From assembly GCF_958405655.1 (NCBI RefSeq), contig NZ_CATYWO010000007.1, positions 104,275 through 168,274 of the forward strand: 64,000 bases of DNA, read 5' to 3'. The notes beneath the pieces were generated by a model that saw only the letters and a list, made by a program, of their open reading frames with translations, was not told the origin of the DNA and ran no database searches. Position numbers and translations under genes: made by a program. Within the stretch, counting starts at the first letter, position 1. Each line of letters starts with the position of its first letter. This stretch comes from Ralstonia condita. Lineage in GTDB: Bacteria; Pseudomonadota; Gammaproteobacteria; Burkholderiales; Burkholderiaceae. Positions 17,474 to 26,700 of the stretch are shown piece by piece.

Positions 17474-18820
17474 CTAGCGGAGCGTCAGGTTGCCCTTGAA
17501 ATTCGCCTTCTTCATCAAAGACTCGTACTGCTGAGACATCACATAGGACTGCACTTGCGCCATGAAGTCCATCGTGACGACCACGATGATCAACAGCGAC
17601 GTCCCACCAAAGTAGAACGGCACATTCCAGCGCAGCACCAAGAACTCCGGCAACAAACACACCAGCGTGATGTAGATCGCACCCGCCAGCGTCAGCCGCA
17701 CCAGAATCTTGTCGATATACCGCGTGGTTTGCTCGCCCGGACGGATACCCGGAATGAACGCACCACTCTTCTTCAGGTTATCTGCCACTTCACGGCTGTT
17801 GTAGACCAGCGCGGTGTAGAAGAAACAGAAGAAGATGATCGCCGCTGCATACAGCAGGATGTACACCGGCTGACCTGGGGACAGCGTCGCCGCCAGATCC
17901 TTGACGAACCGTGCAACCGGATTCGTCGAGTTGCCGGCCGTAAACCAGCCCGCGATCGTGGCCGGGAACAGAATGATCGACGATGCGAAGATCGGCGGAA
18001 TCACCCCGGCCATATTCAACTTCAGCGGCAAATGCGACGACTGACCGCCATAAATCTTGTTACCGACCTGCCGCTTGGCGTAGTTGACAAGGATCTTGCG
18101 CTGACCGCGTTCGATGAACACAACCAAATACGTCACCGCACCAATGATCGCCACCACCAGGATCGCGGAGAAAATCCCCATCGATCCCGTACGCACCAGC
18201 TCGAACAGCCCGCCGATCGCGTTGGGCAGTCCCGCAGCAATTCCGCCAAAAATGATGATCGAGATCCCGTTGCCCAGACCACGCTCGGTGATCTGCTCAC
18301 CCAGCCACATCAGGAACATCGTGCCCGTCACCAGCGTCATGACTGCAGTGGCCCGGAACATCAGACCCGGATCCAACACCAGACCCGGCTGCGCCTCGAG
18401 CGCCACTGCAATCCCCAGCGCCTGGAACGTCGCCAGGACGACCGTACCGTAGCGCGTGTACTGCGTAATCTTGCGCTGGCCGGCTTGGCCTTCCTTCTTC
18501 AACGATTCCAGCTGCGGCAGCACGATCGTCAGCAGTTGCATGATGATCGACGCCGAGATGTACGGCATGATCCCCAGCGCAAACACCGTGAAACGCGACA
18601 GCGCGCCGCCGGAGAACAGGTTGAACATCCCGAGGATGCCGCCCGACTGCCGTTGGAAAAGCTGCGCCAGTTGATCCGGGTCGATACCAGGCACAGGAAT
18701 GTGCGCGCCGATCCGGTACACCAGCAGTGCCAGAACCAGGAACACCAGCCGACGGCGAAGATCGCCGTACTTGGCCGTGTTCTTGGCTTGGGCCATCACA
18801 TTAGGTTTCGCCGTGGCCAA
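17474..18820 (-). CDS. secY: Preprotein translocase subunit SecY
   Basis: Channel of the Sec translocon in the inner membrane. 448 aa with ten hydrophobic helices, the plug/TM2 region FNLFSGGALSRFTVFALGIM and the cytosolic loop ERGQRKILVNYAKRQ. It follows rplO by 33 nt and precedes infA in the spc operon. SecE, its partner, is at 61523-61903. Confidence 0.97.
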   Translation of the reverse strand: MATAKPNVMAQAKNTAKYGDLRRRLVFLVLALLVYRIGAHIPVPGIDPDQLAQLFQRQSGGILGMFNLFSGGALSRFTVFALGIMPYISASIIMQLLTIVLPQLESLKKEGQAGQRKITQYTRYGTVVLATFQALGIAVALEAQPGLVLDPGLMFRATAVMTLVTGTMFLMWLGEQITERGLGNGISIIIFGGIAAGLPNAIGGLFELVRTGSMGIFSAILVVAIIGAVTYLVVFIERGQRKILVNYAKRQVGNKIYGGQSSHLPLKLNMAGVIPPIFASSIILFPATIAGWFTAGNSTNPVARFVKDLAATLSPGQPVYILLYAAAIIFFCFFYTALVYNSREVADNLKKSGAFIPGIRPGEQTTRYIDKILVRLTLAGAIYITLVCLLPEFLVLRWNVPFYFGGTSLLIIVVVTMDFMAQVQSYVMSQQYESLMKKANFKGNLTLR

Positions 18821-18853
18821 ACGGATGCTCCGTCAGTGTGAAACAGCAGGCTA

Positions 18854-19285
18854 TTAGGCCAGCGAGCCACCAGCTGCTTCGATTGCGGCTTTCGCCCCAG
18901 CCGTCGCGCCGATACCCTTCAGAGTGACTTTCTTGTCGATTTCACCCGACAAGATCACCTTGGCGCTCTTAACCATCTCGCCAACGAGGCCGGCTTGCTT
19001 CAGGGACAGCAGATCGATTTCCTCGATCGGCAGGCCCGCCAGGTCACCCAGACGCACTTCAGCGGTAAATTCCTTGGTCAGCGAGGTAAAACCACGCTTG
19101 GGCAGACGACGATGCAGGGGCATCTGGCCGCCTTCGAAGCCGACCTTGTGGAAACCACCCGAACGCGACTTCTGACCCTTGTGACCACGACCAGCCGTCT
19201 TGCCCAGGCCCGAACCAATACCGCGACCAACGCGGCGCTTGGCGTGCTTGGAGCCGGCTGCCGGCTTCAGGTTATTCAGTTGCAT
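18854..19285 (-). CDS. rplO: 50S ribosomal protein L15
   Basis: Late-assembly large-subunit protein. 143 aa with the glycine/lysine-rich N-terminal extension (KRRVGRGIGSGLGKTAGRGH) that penetrates 23S rRNA and the globular C-terminal half. Lies between rpmD and secY. Confidence 0.98.
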   Translation of the reverse strand: MQLNNLKPAAGSKHAKRRVGRGIGSGLGKTAGRGHKGQKSRSGGFHKVGFEGGQMPLHRRLPKRGFTSLTKEFTAEVRLGDLAGLPIEEIDLLSLKQAGLVGEMVKSAKVILSGEIDKKVTLKGIGATAGAKAAIEAAGGSLA

Positions 19286-19303
19286 GTTCTTCTCCGTCTT
19301 GCC

Positions 19304-19486
19304 TTAGCCGATGACCTTGACCAGGTAGGACACCTTGTTGATCATGCCGCGCACTGCGGGCGTGTCCTGCAATTCGGACACCGAGTTCATGCGGCGCAGG
19401 CCCAGGCCGCGCACCGTGGCGCGGTGGTCTTCGCGCGTACCGATCAGGCTGCGCACGAGTTGGACTTTCACGGTTTTCTGCGACAT
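19304..19486 (-). CDS. rpmD: 50S ribosomal protein L30
   Basis: 60-aa protein, MSQKTVKVQLVRSLIGTRED, with LGLRRMNSVSEL in the middle. The ATG at 19486 was chosen because AGG lies about 9 nt upstream; an in-frame GTG at 19495 is too close to it. Between rpsE and rplO. Confidence 0.96.
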   Translation of the reverse strand: MSQKTVKVQLVRSLIGTREDHRATVRGLGLRRMNSVSELQDTPAVRGMINKVSYLVKVIG

Positions 19487-19508
19487 ATCGTTCACCTATC
19501 CCTTCGGC

Positions 19509-20027
19509 TTAGCCGAGGATTTCTTCGACCGACTTGCCGCGCTTGGCAGCAACTTCCGCCGGGGTGCTCATCTTGCGCAGGCCATCCAGCGTTGCGCGCA
19601 CCATGTTGTAAGGATTGGTCGAACCGTGCGACTTGGTCACGATGTTCGTCACGCCCATCACTTCGAAGATGGCGCGCATCGGACCACCGGCGATCACGCC
19701 AGTACCGTCCTTCGCGGGCATCATCTGCACCTTTGCGGCGCCATGCTTGCCAACCACTTCGTGCTGCAGCGTACCGTTCTTCAGCGGGACCTTGACCATC
19801 TTGCGACGGGCTTCGTCCATTGCCTTCTGCACGGCAACGGGCACTTCCTTAGCCTTGCCCTTGCCCATGCCGATGCGGCCGTCGCCGTCACCCACCACGG
19901 TCAGTGCGGCGAAACCGAGAATACGGCCGCCCTTGACCACCTTGGTCACACGGTTGACCGCGATCATCTTCTCGCGAAGACCGTCGTCGCGTTCGTCCCC
20001 TTGGACCTTAGGTTGAATTTTTGCCAT
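19509..20027 (-). CDS. rpsE: 30S ribosomal protein S5
   Basis: Decoding-accuracy and mRNA-entry protein. 172 aa with a double-stranded-RNA-binding-like N-domain ([20 protein letters not shown]) and the segment [19 protein letters not shown]. No change is evident in the N-terminal loop where spectinomycin-resistance mutations map in E. coli. Confidence 0.98.
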
Positions 20028-20048
20028 GACGATATCCTCTATGCCGGC

Positions 20049-20405
20049 TTAGAACTTCAGGCCGGCTTCGCGTGCCGCGTCAGCCAGAGCCTTCACGCGA
20101 CCGTGATAACGGAAACCCGAGCGATCGAACGCCACAGCTTCGATGCCGGCAGCCTTCGCCTTCTCAGCGATACGCTTACCCACCAGGGTGGCGGCAGCGG
20201 TGTTGCCACCGTTGCCGTTCAGTTCCTTGCGCACTTCGGCTTCCGCCGTCGAGGCCGAAGCCAGGACCTTGGTGCCGTCTTCCGAGAAGACCTGCGCATA
20301 GATGTGCAAGTTCGTACGGTGCACAGCCAGACGGGCAACGTTCAGTTCCGCGATCTTCAGGCGGGTCTGACGTGCACGGCGCAGACGCGAGTCATTTTTG
20401 TTCAT
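20049..20405 (-). CDS. rplR: 50S ribosomal protein L18
   Basis: 5S rRNA-binding protein of the central protuberance. 118 aa from the ATG at 20405 ([15 protein letters not shown]); a GTG at 20414 is in frame but lies closer to the AAGGG that serves the ATG. Contains [23 protein letters not shown] at the C-terminus. Confidence 0.97.
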
Positions 20406-20416
20406 GATGTGCACCC

Positions 20417-20950
20417 TTACTTCTTCTTGGTTTCCTTCAGGATCACACGCTCGTCGGCGTAGCGCACACCCTTGCCCTTGTAGGGCTCAGGCGGACGATA
20501 GCCACGCACTTCAGCGGCGACCTGACCAACTTTCTGCTTGTCCGAACCCTTGATGATGATTTCGGTCTGCGTCGGCGTTTCCGCCTTCACGCCTTCCGGC
20601 ATCTCATGGATCACGTCGTGCGAAAAACCGAGTTGCAGCTTCAGGGCGGTACCCTGAACCGAAGCACGGTAACCCACGCCGACCAGGTTCAGCTTGCGCT
20701 CGAAGCCCGTCGTCACGCCCTTGACCATGTTGGCCGTCAGAGCGCGCATCGTGCCTTGCAGCGCATTGGCTTCACGCGACTCGTCTGCGGGCGAGAACGT
20801 GATCGTGCCGTTGTCGGTGTTGACCTTGACAAGCTCGTGGATCGCCTGCGACAGGGTGCCCAGCGGGCCCTTGACGGTCAGCAGACCACCAGCGAAATTT
20901 ACTTCGGCGCCTTTCGGCAGCGCGATGGGAGCCTTACCTACGCGAGACAT
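20417..20950 (-). CDS. rplF: 50S ribosomal protein L6
   Basis: Two-domain protein close to the GTPase centre. 177 aa, [17 protein letters not shown] at the start and the signature [14 protein letters not shown] near the C-terminus. Between rpsH and rplR. Confidence 0.98.
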
Positions 20951-20962
20951 GGTTCCCCTCCG

Positions 20963-21358
20963 TTAGGCAACGTAGCAAATGACTTCGCCACCGACACCGG
21001 TTGCGCGCGCACGGCGGTCCGTCATCAGACCCTGGGGGGTCGAGATGATGGCAACGCCCAGGCCGTTCATCACTTGCGGGATTTCGTTACGGCCCTTGTA
21101 CACACGCAGACCAGGCTTCGAGACGCGCTCCAGGCGCTCGATGACCGGACGGCCAGCGTAGTACTTCAGACCAATCGTCAGCGTGGACTTGCCACCCTGC
21201 TCGGTCACGGCGAATTCGTCGATGTAGCCTTCGTCCTTCAGGACTTTGGCGATTGCCACCTTCAGCTTCGACGACGGCATGACCACCGACGCTTTTTCCA
21301 CCGCTTGCGCGTTGCGGATACGCGTCAGCATATCGGCGATCGGATCGCTCATGCTCAT
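20963..21358 (-). CDS. rpsH: 30S ribosomal protein S8
   Basis: 16S rRNA-binding protein and, in E. coli, the repressor of the spc operon. 131 aa starting MSMSDPIADMLTRIRNAQ and ending with the conserved GVGGEVICYVA. Lies directly after rpsN. Confidence 0.98.
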   Translation of the reverse strand: MSMSDPIADMLTRIRNAQAVEKASVVMPSSKLKVAIAKVLKDEGYIDEFAVTEQGGKSTLTIGLKYYAGRPVIERLERVSKPGLRVYKGRNEIPQVMNGLGVAIISTPQGLMTDRRARATGVGGEVICYVA

Positions 21359-21385
21359 ACTGTTTCTCCTGTAGCCTGTGCGTGA

Positions 21386-21691
21386 TTACCAGCTGGCTTT
21401 CGTCAGACCCGGGATCTCGCCCTTGAAGGCGATCTCGCGGAGCTTGTTACGCGCCAGGCCGAACTTACGGAACGTACCGCGGGGACGACCAGTGATCGAG
21501 CAGCGGTTGCGCTGACGAGTCGGATTTGCATTGCGCGGCAGCGCCTGCAACTTCAGACGCGCTTCGTAGCGCTCTTCTTCCGACTTGCTTTGGTCAGCCA
21601 CGATGGCTTCGAGAGCGGCGCGCTTCTCAGCGTACTTGGCCACGAGCTTGGCACGCTTCTTCTCGCGTTCGATCAGAGACAATTTAGCCAC
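21386..21691 (-). CDS. rpsN: 30S ribosomal protein S14
   Basis: Head protein of the small subunit. 101 aa, the long zinc-free form: the region NRCSITGRPRGTFRKFGLAR has no CxxC pairs. Between rplE and rpsH. Confidence 0.98.
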   Translation of the reverse strand: MAKLSLIEREKKRAKLVAKYAEKRAALEAIVADQSKSEEERYEARLKLQALPRNANPTRQRNRCSITGRPRGTFRKFGLARNKLREIAFKGEIPGLTKASW

Positions 21692-21700
21692 GGTAACCCC

Positions 21701-22243
21701 TTAATTACGGAACGGGAACTTGAACGCGTTGAGGAGCGCCTTCGCTTCCTCGTCGTTCTTCGCAGTCGTCGTGATGCTGATATTCAGACCACGGAGTGCG
21801 TCGATCTTGTCGTATTCAATCTCGGGGAAAATGATCTGCTCTTTCACACCGATGTTGTAGTTGCCACGACCATCGAACGCCTTGCCGGAAACACCACGGA
21901 AGTCGCGCACGCGGGGCAGCGACACAGTGATGAAGCGATCCAGGAATTCGTACATACGTTGGCCACGCAGCGTGACCATCGTGCCGATCGGGTAACCCTG
22001 GCGGATCTTGAAGCCGGCGATAGCCTTGCGGGCCTTCGTCACGATGGGCTTCTGGCCAGCGATCTTGATCAGGTCGCCCGTGGCGTGCTCAATGACTTTC
22101 TTGTCATTGATGGCTTCGCCAAGACCCATGTTCAGGGTGATCTTGGTGATGCGCGGCACTTCCATCACGGACTTGTAACCAAACTGCTTGATCAGTTCGG
22201 GCACAACCTTCTCTTTGTAAAACTCTTGCAGACGTGCAGTCAT
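21701..22243 (-). CDS. rplE: 50S ribosomal protein L5
   Basis: 5S rRNA-binding protein that forms the inter-subunit bridge with S13. 180 aa from the ATG at 22243 (MTARLQEFYKEKVVPEL), which has GAGGAG upstream. Conserved FGYKSVMEVPRITKI and GRGNYNIGVKEQIIFPEI seen. Follows rplX after 26 nt. Confidence 0.98.
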   Translation of the reverse strand: MTARLQEFYKEKVVPELIKQFGYKSVMEVPRITKITLNMGLGEAINDKKVIEHATGDLIKIAGQKPIVTKARKAIAGFKIRQGYPIGTMVTLRGQRMYEFLDRFITVSLPRVRDFRGVSGKAFDGRGNYNIGVKEQIIFPEIEYDKIDALRGLNISITTTAKNDEEAKALLNAFKFPFRN

Positions 22244-22269
22244 GCTCAACTCCTCTCTATTGCCCAGAA

Positions 22270-22578
22270 TCAAGCGCCGACGGCAGCACCGGTGGTCTTC
22301 AGCACGCGCGTCTTCACGCCGCCTTCAACCTTGATGCCGACGCGCGACGGCTTGCCATTGGCATCCACGAGCGCAACGTTCGAAATATGGATGGGCATGA
22401 CCTTGTCGACCACACCACCCGCCGTACCCAGCATCGGGTTCGGGCGCACGTGCTTCTTGGCAACGTTCACGCCTTCAACCGTCACATGCTCGGCCAGCAC
22501 GGCCAGCACGGTACCTTGCTTGCCCTTGTCTTTACCGGTACGGACGATGACGCGATCGCCCTTGCGAATCTTGTTCAT
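22270..22578 (-). CDS. rplX: 50S ribosomal protein L24
   Basis: Assembly-initiating large-subunit protein with a KOW motif near the N-terminus (RKGDRVIVRTGKDKGKQGTV). 102 aa. Between rplN and rplE. Confidence 0.98.
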   Translation of the reverse strand: MNKIRKGDRVIVRTGKDKGKQGTVLAVLAEHVTVEGVNVAKKHVRPNPMLGTAGGVVDKVMPIHISNVALVDANGKPSRVGIKVEGGVKTRVLKTTGAAVGA

Positions 22579-22589
22579 GCGGCCTCCGA

Positions 22590-22958
22590 TTACAGCACTT
22601 CCGGCGCGAGCGACACGATCTTCATGAAGCGCTCGGTACGGAGTTCGCGAGTGACCGGCCCGAAAATGCGGGTGCCGATCGGCTCAAGCTTGGTGTTCAG
22701 CAGCACGGCGGCATTGCCGTCGAACTTGATGAGCGAGCCGTCGGGACGGCGGACGCCCTTGGCGGTACGCACCACCACGGCGTTGTAGATATCGCCCTTC
22801 TTCACGCGACCACGCGGGGCAGCATCCTTGACGCTGACCTTGATGATGTCGCCGACGCTGGCGTAGCGGCGCTTCGAACCGCCCAGCACCTTGATGCACA
22901 TGACTTCACGCGCACCCGTGTTATCGGCCACTTCGAGCCGGCTTTCTGTCTGAATCAT
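22590..22958 (-). CDS. rplN: 50S ribosomal protein L14
   Basis: 122 aa from the ATG at 22958 (MIQTESRLEVADNTGAREVM); the frame stays open upstream but the family always starts here. Conserved RRYASVGDIIKVSVK present. First gene of the spc unit; a 268-nt gap separates it from rpsQ. Confidence 0.98.
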   Translation of the reverse strand: MIQTESRLEVADNTGAREVMCIKVLGGSKRRYASVGDIIKVSVKDAAPRGRVKKGDIYNAVVVRTAKGVRRPDGSLIKFDGNAAVLLNTKLEPIGTRIFGPVTRELRTERFMKIVSLAPEVL

Positions 22959-23170
22959 GGTGTTCTCGTCCCAACTTAATTCGCCAAACGCACAATGCGC
23001 AGAGGCGATCAGTCTTGGTCCCGCCGGCTGCTGGCATTGCGCCAACTGCGATTGGGTTGATCAACTTGAAGTCGGTAGCTGCCCTACGGCGATTGCCGCC
23101 CGGCCCATTCGCTTTTCCCCCTCACCCGAGCCACCAGCAGGTTTGCCGGCCACCCTCACAAAGGGAAAGA

Positions 23171-23203
23171 CCGAGACTATATCACATAATCTCGGCCTTG
23201 CAA
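23171..23203 (-). promoter_or_regulatory. Candidate spc operon promoter overlapping a hairpin in the rpsQ-rplN gap
   Basis: On minus, TTGCAA (23198-23203), a 16-nt spacer and TATAGT (23176-23181) resemble a sigma-70 promoter for rplN onward. The same stretch holds a 6-bp hairpin, CCGAGA (23171-23176) / TCTCGG (23190-23195), followed on minus by TCTTTCCCTTT, which could weakly terminate the S10 transcript. The remainder of the 268-nt gap shows no gene. Confidence 0.45.
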
Positions 23204-23226
23204 CAGCAAACTACCCCGCTGTTGTT

Positions 23227-23496
23227 TTAGATCACGCGTGCAGCTTCAAGCAGACGCGACACCACCCACGACTTGGTGCGGGAGAGCGGACGCGATTCCG
23301 TAATCTCAACCTTGTCGCCTTCGTTGTACTGGTTGGCTTCGTCGTGCGCATGGTACTTCTTCGAGCGCACCACGTACTTGCCGTACAGCGGATGCTTGAC
23401 GCGGTTTTCGATCAGGACCGTGACGGTCTTGTCCATCTTGTTGCTGACAACGCGACCGACGAGCGTGCGCTTCAGGGACGTTGCGGCTTCAGTCAT
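23227..23496 (-). CDS. rpsQ: 30S ribosomal protein S17
   Basis: OB-fold 16S rRNA-binding protein. 89 aa with TLVGRVVSNKMDKTVTVLIE and CxxC-free middle; ESRPLSRTKSWVV near the C-terminus. Its ATG overlaps the rpmC TGA by 4 nt (ATGA). Last gene of the S10 unit. Confidence 0.98.
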   Translation of the reverse strand: MTEAATSLKRTLVGRVVSNKMDKTVTVLIENRVKHPLYGKYVVRSKKYHAHDEANQYNEGDKVEITESRPLSRTKSWVVSRLLEAARVI

Positions 23497-23687
23497 TTCT
23501 GGTTCCCCTTCTGGCCCAGCACGGTGCGGACACGCGCAATGTCACGACGCACCTTCTTCAGCTGGCTGGTGTTCTGCAGCTGTTGCGTCGCCTTTTGCAT
23601 GCGCAGGCCAAATTGAGCCTTCAGCAGCTCGGAGAGCTCCTGGTTCAGCCCGGCGACATCTTTGTCGCGCAGTTCGGATGCTTTCAT
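23493..23687 (-). CDS. rpmC: 50S ribosomal protein L29
   Basis: 64-aa two-helix protein near the tunnel exit and SRP-docking site: MKASELRDKDVAGLNQEL, with FGLRMQKATQQLQNTSQL. Overlaps rpsQ by 4 nt. Confidence 0.98.
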   Translation of the reverse strand: MKASELRDKDVAGLNQELSELLKAQFGLRMQKATQQLQNTSQLKKVRRDIARVRTVLGQKGNQK

Positions 23688-23699
23688 GGTGTGTGCTCC

Positions 23700-24116
23700 T
23701 TACGTTCCGACCTGACGCACCACGAAGCTGGTCGCGATCGGCAGCTTGGCAGCGGCCAGGCGGAATGCCTCGCGTGCCAGTTCTTCGCCAACGCCGTCCA
23801 TTTCGTACAGCATCTTGCCCGGCTGAATTTCAGCCACGTAGTATTCCGGGTTGCCCTTACCGTTACCCATACGGACTTCGGCAGGCTTCTTCGAGATCGG
23901 CTTGTCCGGGAAAATCCGGATCCAAATGCGGCCGCCACGCTTGATGTGACGGGTCATCGCACGACGGGCCGACTCGATCTGACGCGCCGTCAGACGGCCA
24001 CGGCCCATCGCCTTCAGACCGAATTCGCCGAACGAGACTGCGTTGCCGCGCGTCGCGATACCGGTGTTACGGCCCTTCTGCTCCTTGCGGTACTTCCTGC
24101 GCTTCGGTTGCAGCAT
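23700..24116 (-). CDS. rplP: 50S ribosomal protein L16
   Basis: A-site finger protein. 138 aa, MLQPKRRKYRKEQKGRN at the start, GRIWIRIFPDKPISKKPAEVRMG in the middle. The Arg of the conserved segment KGNPEYYVAEIQPGK region, a hydroxylation target in E. coli, is in a normal context. It begins 2 nt after the rpsC stop. Confidence 0.98.
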   Translation of the reverse strand: MLQPKRRKYRKEQKGRNTGIATRGNAVSFGEFGLKAMGRGRLTARQIESARRAMTRHIKRGGRIWIRIFPDKPISKKPAEVRMGNGKGNPEYYVAEIQPGKMLYEMDGVGEELAREAFRLAAAKLPIATSFVVRQVGT

Positions 24117-24118
24117 GT

Positions 24119-24907
24119 TTATTCTCCAGTCTTGGCGTCGGCGCCACGACGGGCACCTGCACCAGCACCGCGGCGCTGACCGGCCGGGCGACCTTCGCCC
24201 TCACGGCGACGACCTTCCGGGCGACCCGGACGCTTGCGACGCTCTTCTTGCGGCTCTTCCACGACGGGTGCGTCGTTGCGACCAAGGTGGTCACCCTTGT
24301 ACACCCACACCTTGACACCGATGATGCCGTAGGTGGTTTCCGCTTCGGAAAAGCCGTAGTCGATATCGGCGCGCAGCGTGTGCAGGGGCACACGGCCTTC
24401 GCGGTACCACTCGGTACGGGCGATTTCGATGCCGTTCAGACGGCCCGAGCTCATGATCTTGATGCCTTGGGCACCCAGACGCATCGCGTTCTGCATCGCA
24501 CGCTTCATGGCGCGACGGAACATGATGCGGCGCTCGAGCTGTTGCGTGATCGAATCGGCGATCAGCTGTGCATCGACTTCCGGCTTGCGGATTTCTTCGA
24601 TGTTCACGTGCACGGGCACGCCCATGCGACGCTGCAGCTCAGCCTTCAGCAGTTCGATGTCCTCGCCCTTCTTGCCGATCACCACGCCCGGACGCGAGCT
24701 GTAAATGGTGATACGTGCATTCTTGGCCGGACGCTCGATGACCACGCGGCCCACCGACGCGTTCTTCAGCTTCTTCTTCAGAAACTCGCGAACCTCGATG
24801 TCTTCCTTGAGCATGCCGGCAAACTGGGTGTTGCTCGCGTACCAACGCGATGCCCAGTTACGGCTGACAGCCAGACGGAAGCCAGTCGGATGAATCTTCT
24901 GTCCCAT
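24119..24907 (-). CDS. rpsC: 30S ribosomal protein S3
   Basis: mRNA-entry protein with a KH domain (RPGVVIGKKGEDIELLK). 262 aa, about 30 longer than E. coli S3 because of an Arg/Glu/Gly-rich C-terminal tail (from about residue 215), as is usual in Burkholderiaceae. Between rplV and rplP. Confidence 0.98.
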   Translation of the reverse strand: MGQKIHPTGFRLAVSRNWASRWYASNTQFAGMLKEDIEVREFLKKKLKNASVGRVVIERPAKNARITIYSSRPGVVIGKKGEDIELLKAELQRRMGVPVHVNIEEIRKPEVDAQLIADSITQQLERRIMFRRAMKRAMQNAMRLGAQGIKIMSSGRLNGIEIARTEWYREGRVPLHTLRADIDYGFSEAETTYGIIGVKVWVYKGDHLGRNDAPVVEEPQEERRKRPGRPEGRRREGEGRPAGQRRGAGAGARRGADAKTGE

Positions 24908-24916
24908 CGTGACCCC

Positions 24917-25246
24917 TTAGTTGCCCAGCGTCACAGTGATGTGACAGGTTTGTTTCTCGATGCGGTTGCCACGGCCCTTCGCACGCGCGGTGAAGCGCTT
25001 GAGCGACGTGGCCTTGTCGATGTAGATCGACTTGACCTTCAACTCGTCGATGTCGGCGCCTTCGTTGTGCTCCGCGTTCGCGATGGCGGACTCAACCACC
25101 TTCTTCACGATGCCAGCCGCCTTCTTCGGGCTGAACGTCAGCACGTTGAGCGCACGCTCGATCGACAGGCCACGGATCTGGTCAGCAACCAGACGCGTTT
25201 TCTGTGCGGAGATACGGGCGCCGCGATGAATCGCTTTAACTTCCAT
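24917..25246 (-). CDS. rplV: 50S ribosomal protein L22
   Basis: Tunnel-constriction protein. 109 aa, MEVKAIHRGARISAQKTRLV at the start and the hairpin region ARAKGRGNRIEKQTCHITV at the C-terminus, without deletions of the kind tied to macrolide resistance. Confidence 0.98.
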   Translation of the reverse strand: MEVKAIHRGARISAQKTRLVADQIRGLSIERALNVLTFSPKKAAGIVKKVVESAIANAEHNEGADIDELKVKSIYIDKATSLKRFTARAKGRGNRIEKQTCHITVTLGN

Positions 25247-25255
25247 GATTGCCCC

Positions 25256-25531
25256 TTATCGCTTCGCTTTCTTGTCGGCAGCGTGGCCCTTGAACGTACG
25301 CGTGAGCGCAAATTCGCCGAGCTTGTGGCCAACCATGTTTTCCGTGACATACACGGGCACGTGCTGACGGCCGTTGTGAACGGCGATCGTCAGGCCGATG
25401 AAGTCCGGCAGAATGGTCGAACGACGCGACCAGGTCTTGATGGGCTTCTTGTCCTTCGTTTGCACCGCCGCCTCAACCTTCTTCAGCAAGTGGGCGTCAA
25501 TGAAAGGACCCTTTTTTACGGAACGAGTCAT
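25256..25531 (-). CDS. rpsS: 30S ribosomal protein S19
   Basis: 91-aa head protein. MTRSVKKGPFIDAHLLKKVE, HNGRQHVPVYVTENMVGHKL and GEFALTRTFKGH are all conserved. Between rplB and rplV. Confidence 0.98.
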   Translation of the reverse strand: MTRSVKKGPFIDAHLLKKVEAAVQTKDKKPIKTWSRRSTILPDFIGLTIAVHNGRQHVPVYVTENMVGHKLGEFALTRTFKGHAADKKAKR

Positions 25532-25552
25532 ATCTAAGCTCCTACCTACCGA

Positions 25553-26383
25553 TTAACGCTTGTGACGGCGCTGAACGATCATGCTGTCAGTGCGCTTGTT
25601 ACGACGGGTGCGGTAGCCCTTGGTCGGCGTGCCCCACGGGGACACCGGATCACGGCCAGCAGCAGTCTTACCTTCACCACCACCGTGCGGGTGATCGACC
25701 GGGTTCATCACCACACCGCGAACGGTCGGGCGAATACCGCGCCAACGAGTTGCACCGGCCTTACCGATCTGGCGCAGGCTGTGTTCTTCGTTGCCGACTT
25801 CACCGATGGTCGCGCGGCATTCGATGTGCACGCGGCGCACTTCACCCGAGCGCAGACGCACTTGAGCGTAGATGCCTTCGCGAGCCAGCAGCACGGCGGA
25901 CGTACCAGCCGAACGGGCAACTTGTGCACCCTTGCCCGGCAGGATTTCCACGCAGTGAATCGTCGTACCGACCGGGATGTTGCGGATCGGCAGGTTGTTA
26001 CCGGCCTTGATCGGCGCTTCCGAGCCGTTGGCGATGGCTTGGCCAACCACAGCGCCCTTCGGGGCGATGATGTAGCGGCGCTCGCCGTCAGCGAACAGCA
26101 CGAGCGCGATGTTGGCGCTACGGTTCGGGTCGTATTCCAGGCGTTCGATCTTGGCCGGGATACCGTCCTTATCGTTACGCTTGAAGTCGACGACGCGATA
26201 GTGATGCTTGTGACCACCGCCCTTATGACGGGTGGTGATATGGCCGTTGTTGTTACGACCCGACTTCTGGATTTGCTTTTCCAGCAGCGGAGCGTGCGGC
26301 GCGCCCTTGTGAAGGTCGGGGTTAACGACCTTCACCATCGAGCGGCGGCCCGGCGATGTCGGCTTGGTTTTGACGAGTGCCAT
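25553..26383 (-). CDS. rplB: 50S ribosomal protein L2
   Basis: Peptidyl-transferase-centre protein needed for subunit association. 276 aa with the signature GVVMNPVDHPHGGGEGK, including the histidine corresponding to E. coli His229. Follows rplW after 2 nt. Confidence 0.98.
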   Translation of the reverse strand: MALVKTKPTSPGRRSMVKVVNPDLHKGAPHAPLLEKQIQKSGRNNNGHITTRHKGGGHKHHYRVVDFKRNDKDGIPAKIERLEYDPNRSANIALVLFADGERRYIIAPKGAVVGQAIANGSEAPIKAGNNLPIRNIPVGTTIHCVEILPGKGAQVARSAGTSAVLLAREGIYAQVRLRSGEVRRVHIECRATIGEVGNEEHSLRQIGKAGATRWRGIRPTVRGVVMNPVDHPHGGGEGKTAAGRDPVSPWGTPTKGYRTRRNKRTDSMIVQRRHKR

Positions 26384-26385
26384 GA

Positions 26386-26700
26386 TTACTTGGCCTCCGC
26401 TTCAAAATTGATTTCCTGGCCCGGCTTCAGCGAAACATAGGCCTTCTTCACGTGGTCACGACGACCCATGAAGCGACCGAAGCGCTTTTGCTTGCCCTTC
26501 TGGTTCAGGATCTGGACGGACTCGACTTCGACCTTGAACAGCAGTTCGACGGCAGCCTTCACTTCGCCCTTGTTGGCGTCGCGAGCCACTTCGAACACGA
26601 CCTGTTCGTTCTTCTCGGCCACCAGGGTTGCCTTTTCAGACACCACAGGCGCCAGCAGCACCTGCATCAGGCGATGGTCGTTCTTGGCAACTTGCGTCAT
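26386..26700 (-). CDS. rplW: 50S ribosomal protein L23
   Basis: Tunnel-exit protein and docking site for trigger factor and SRP. 104 aa with APVVSEKATLVAEKNEQVVF and RFGRFMGRRDHVKKAYV. Its ATG overlaps the rplD TGA by 4 nt. Confidence 0.98.
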   Translation of the reverse strand: MTQVAKNDHRLMQVLLAPVVSEKATLVAEKNEQVVFEVARDANKGEVKAAVELLFKVEVESVQILNQKGKQKRFGRFMGRRDHVKKAYVSLKPGQEINFEAEAK

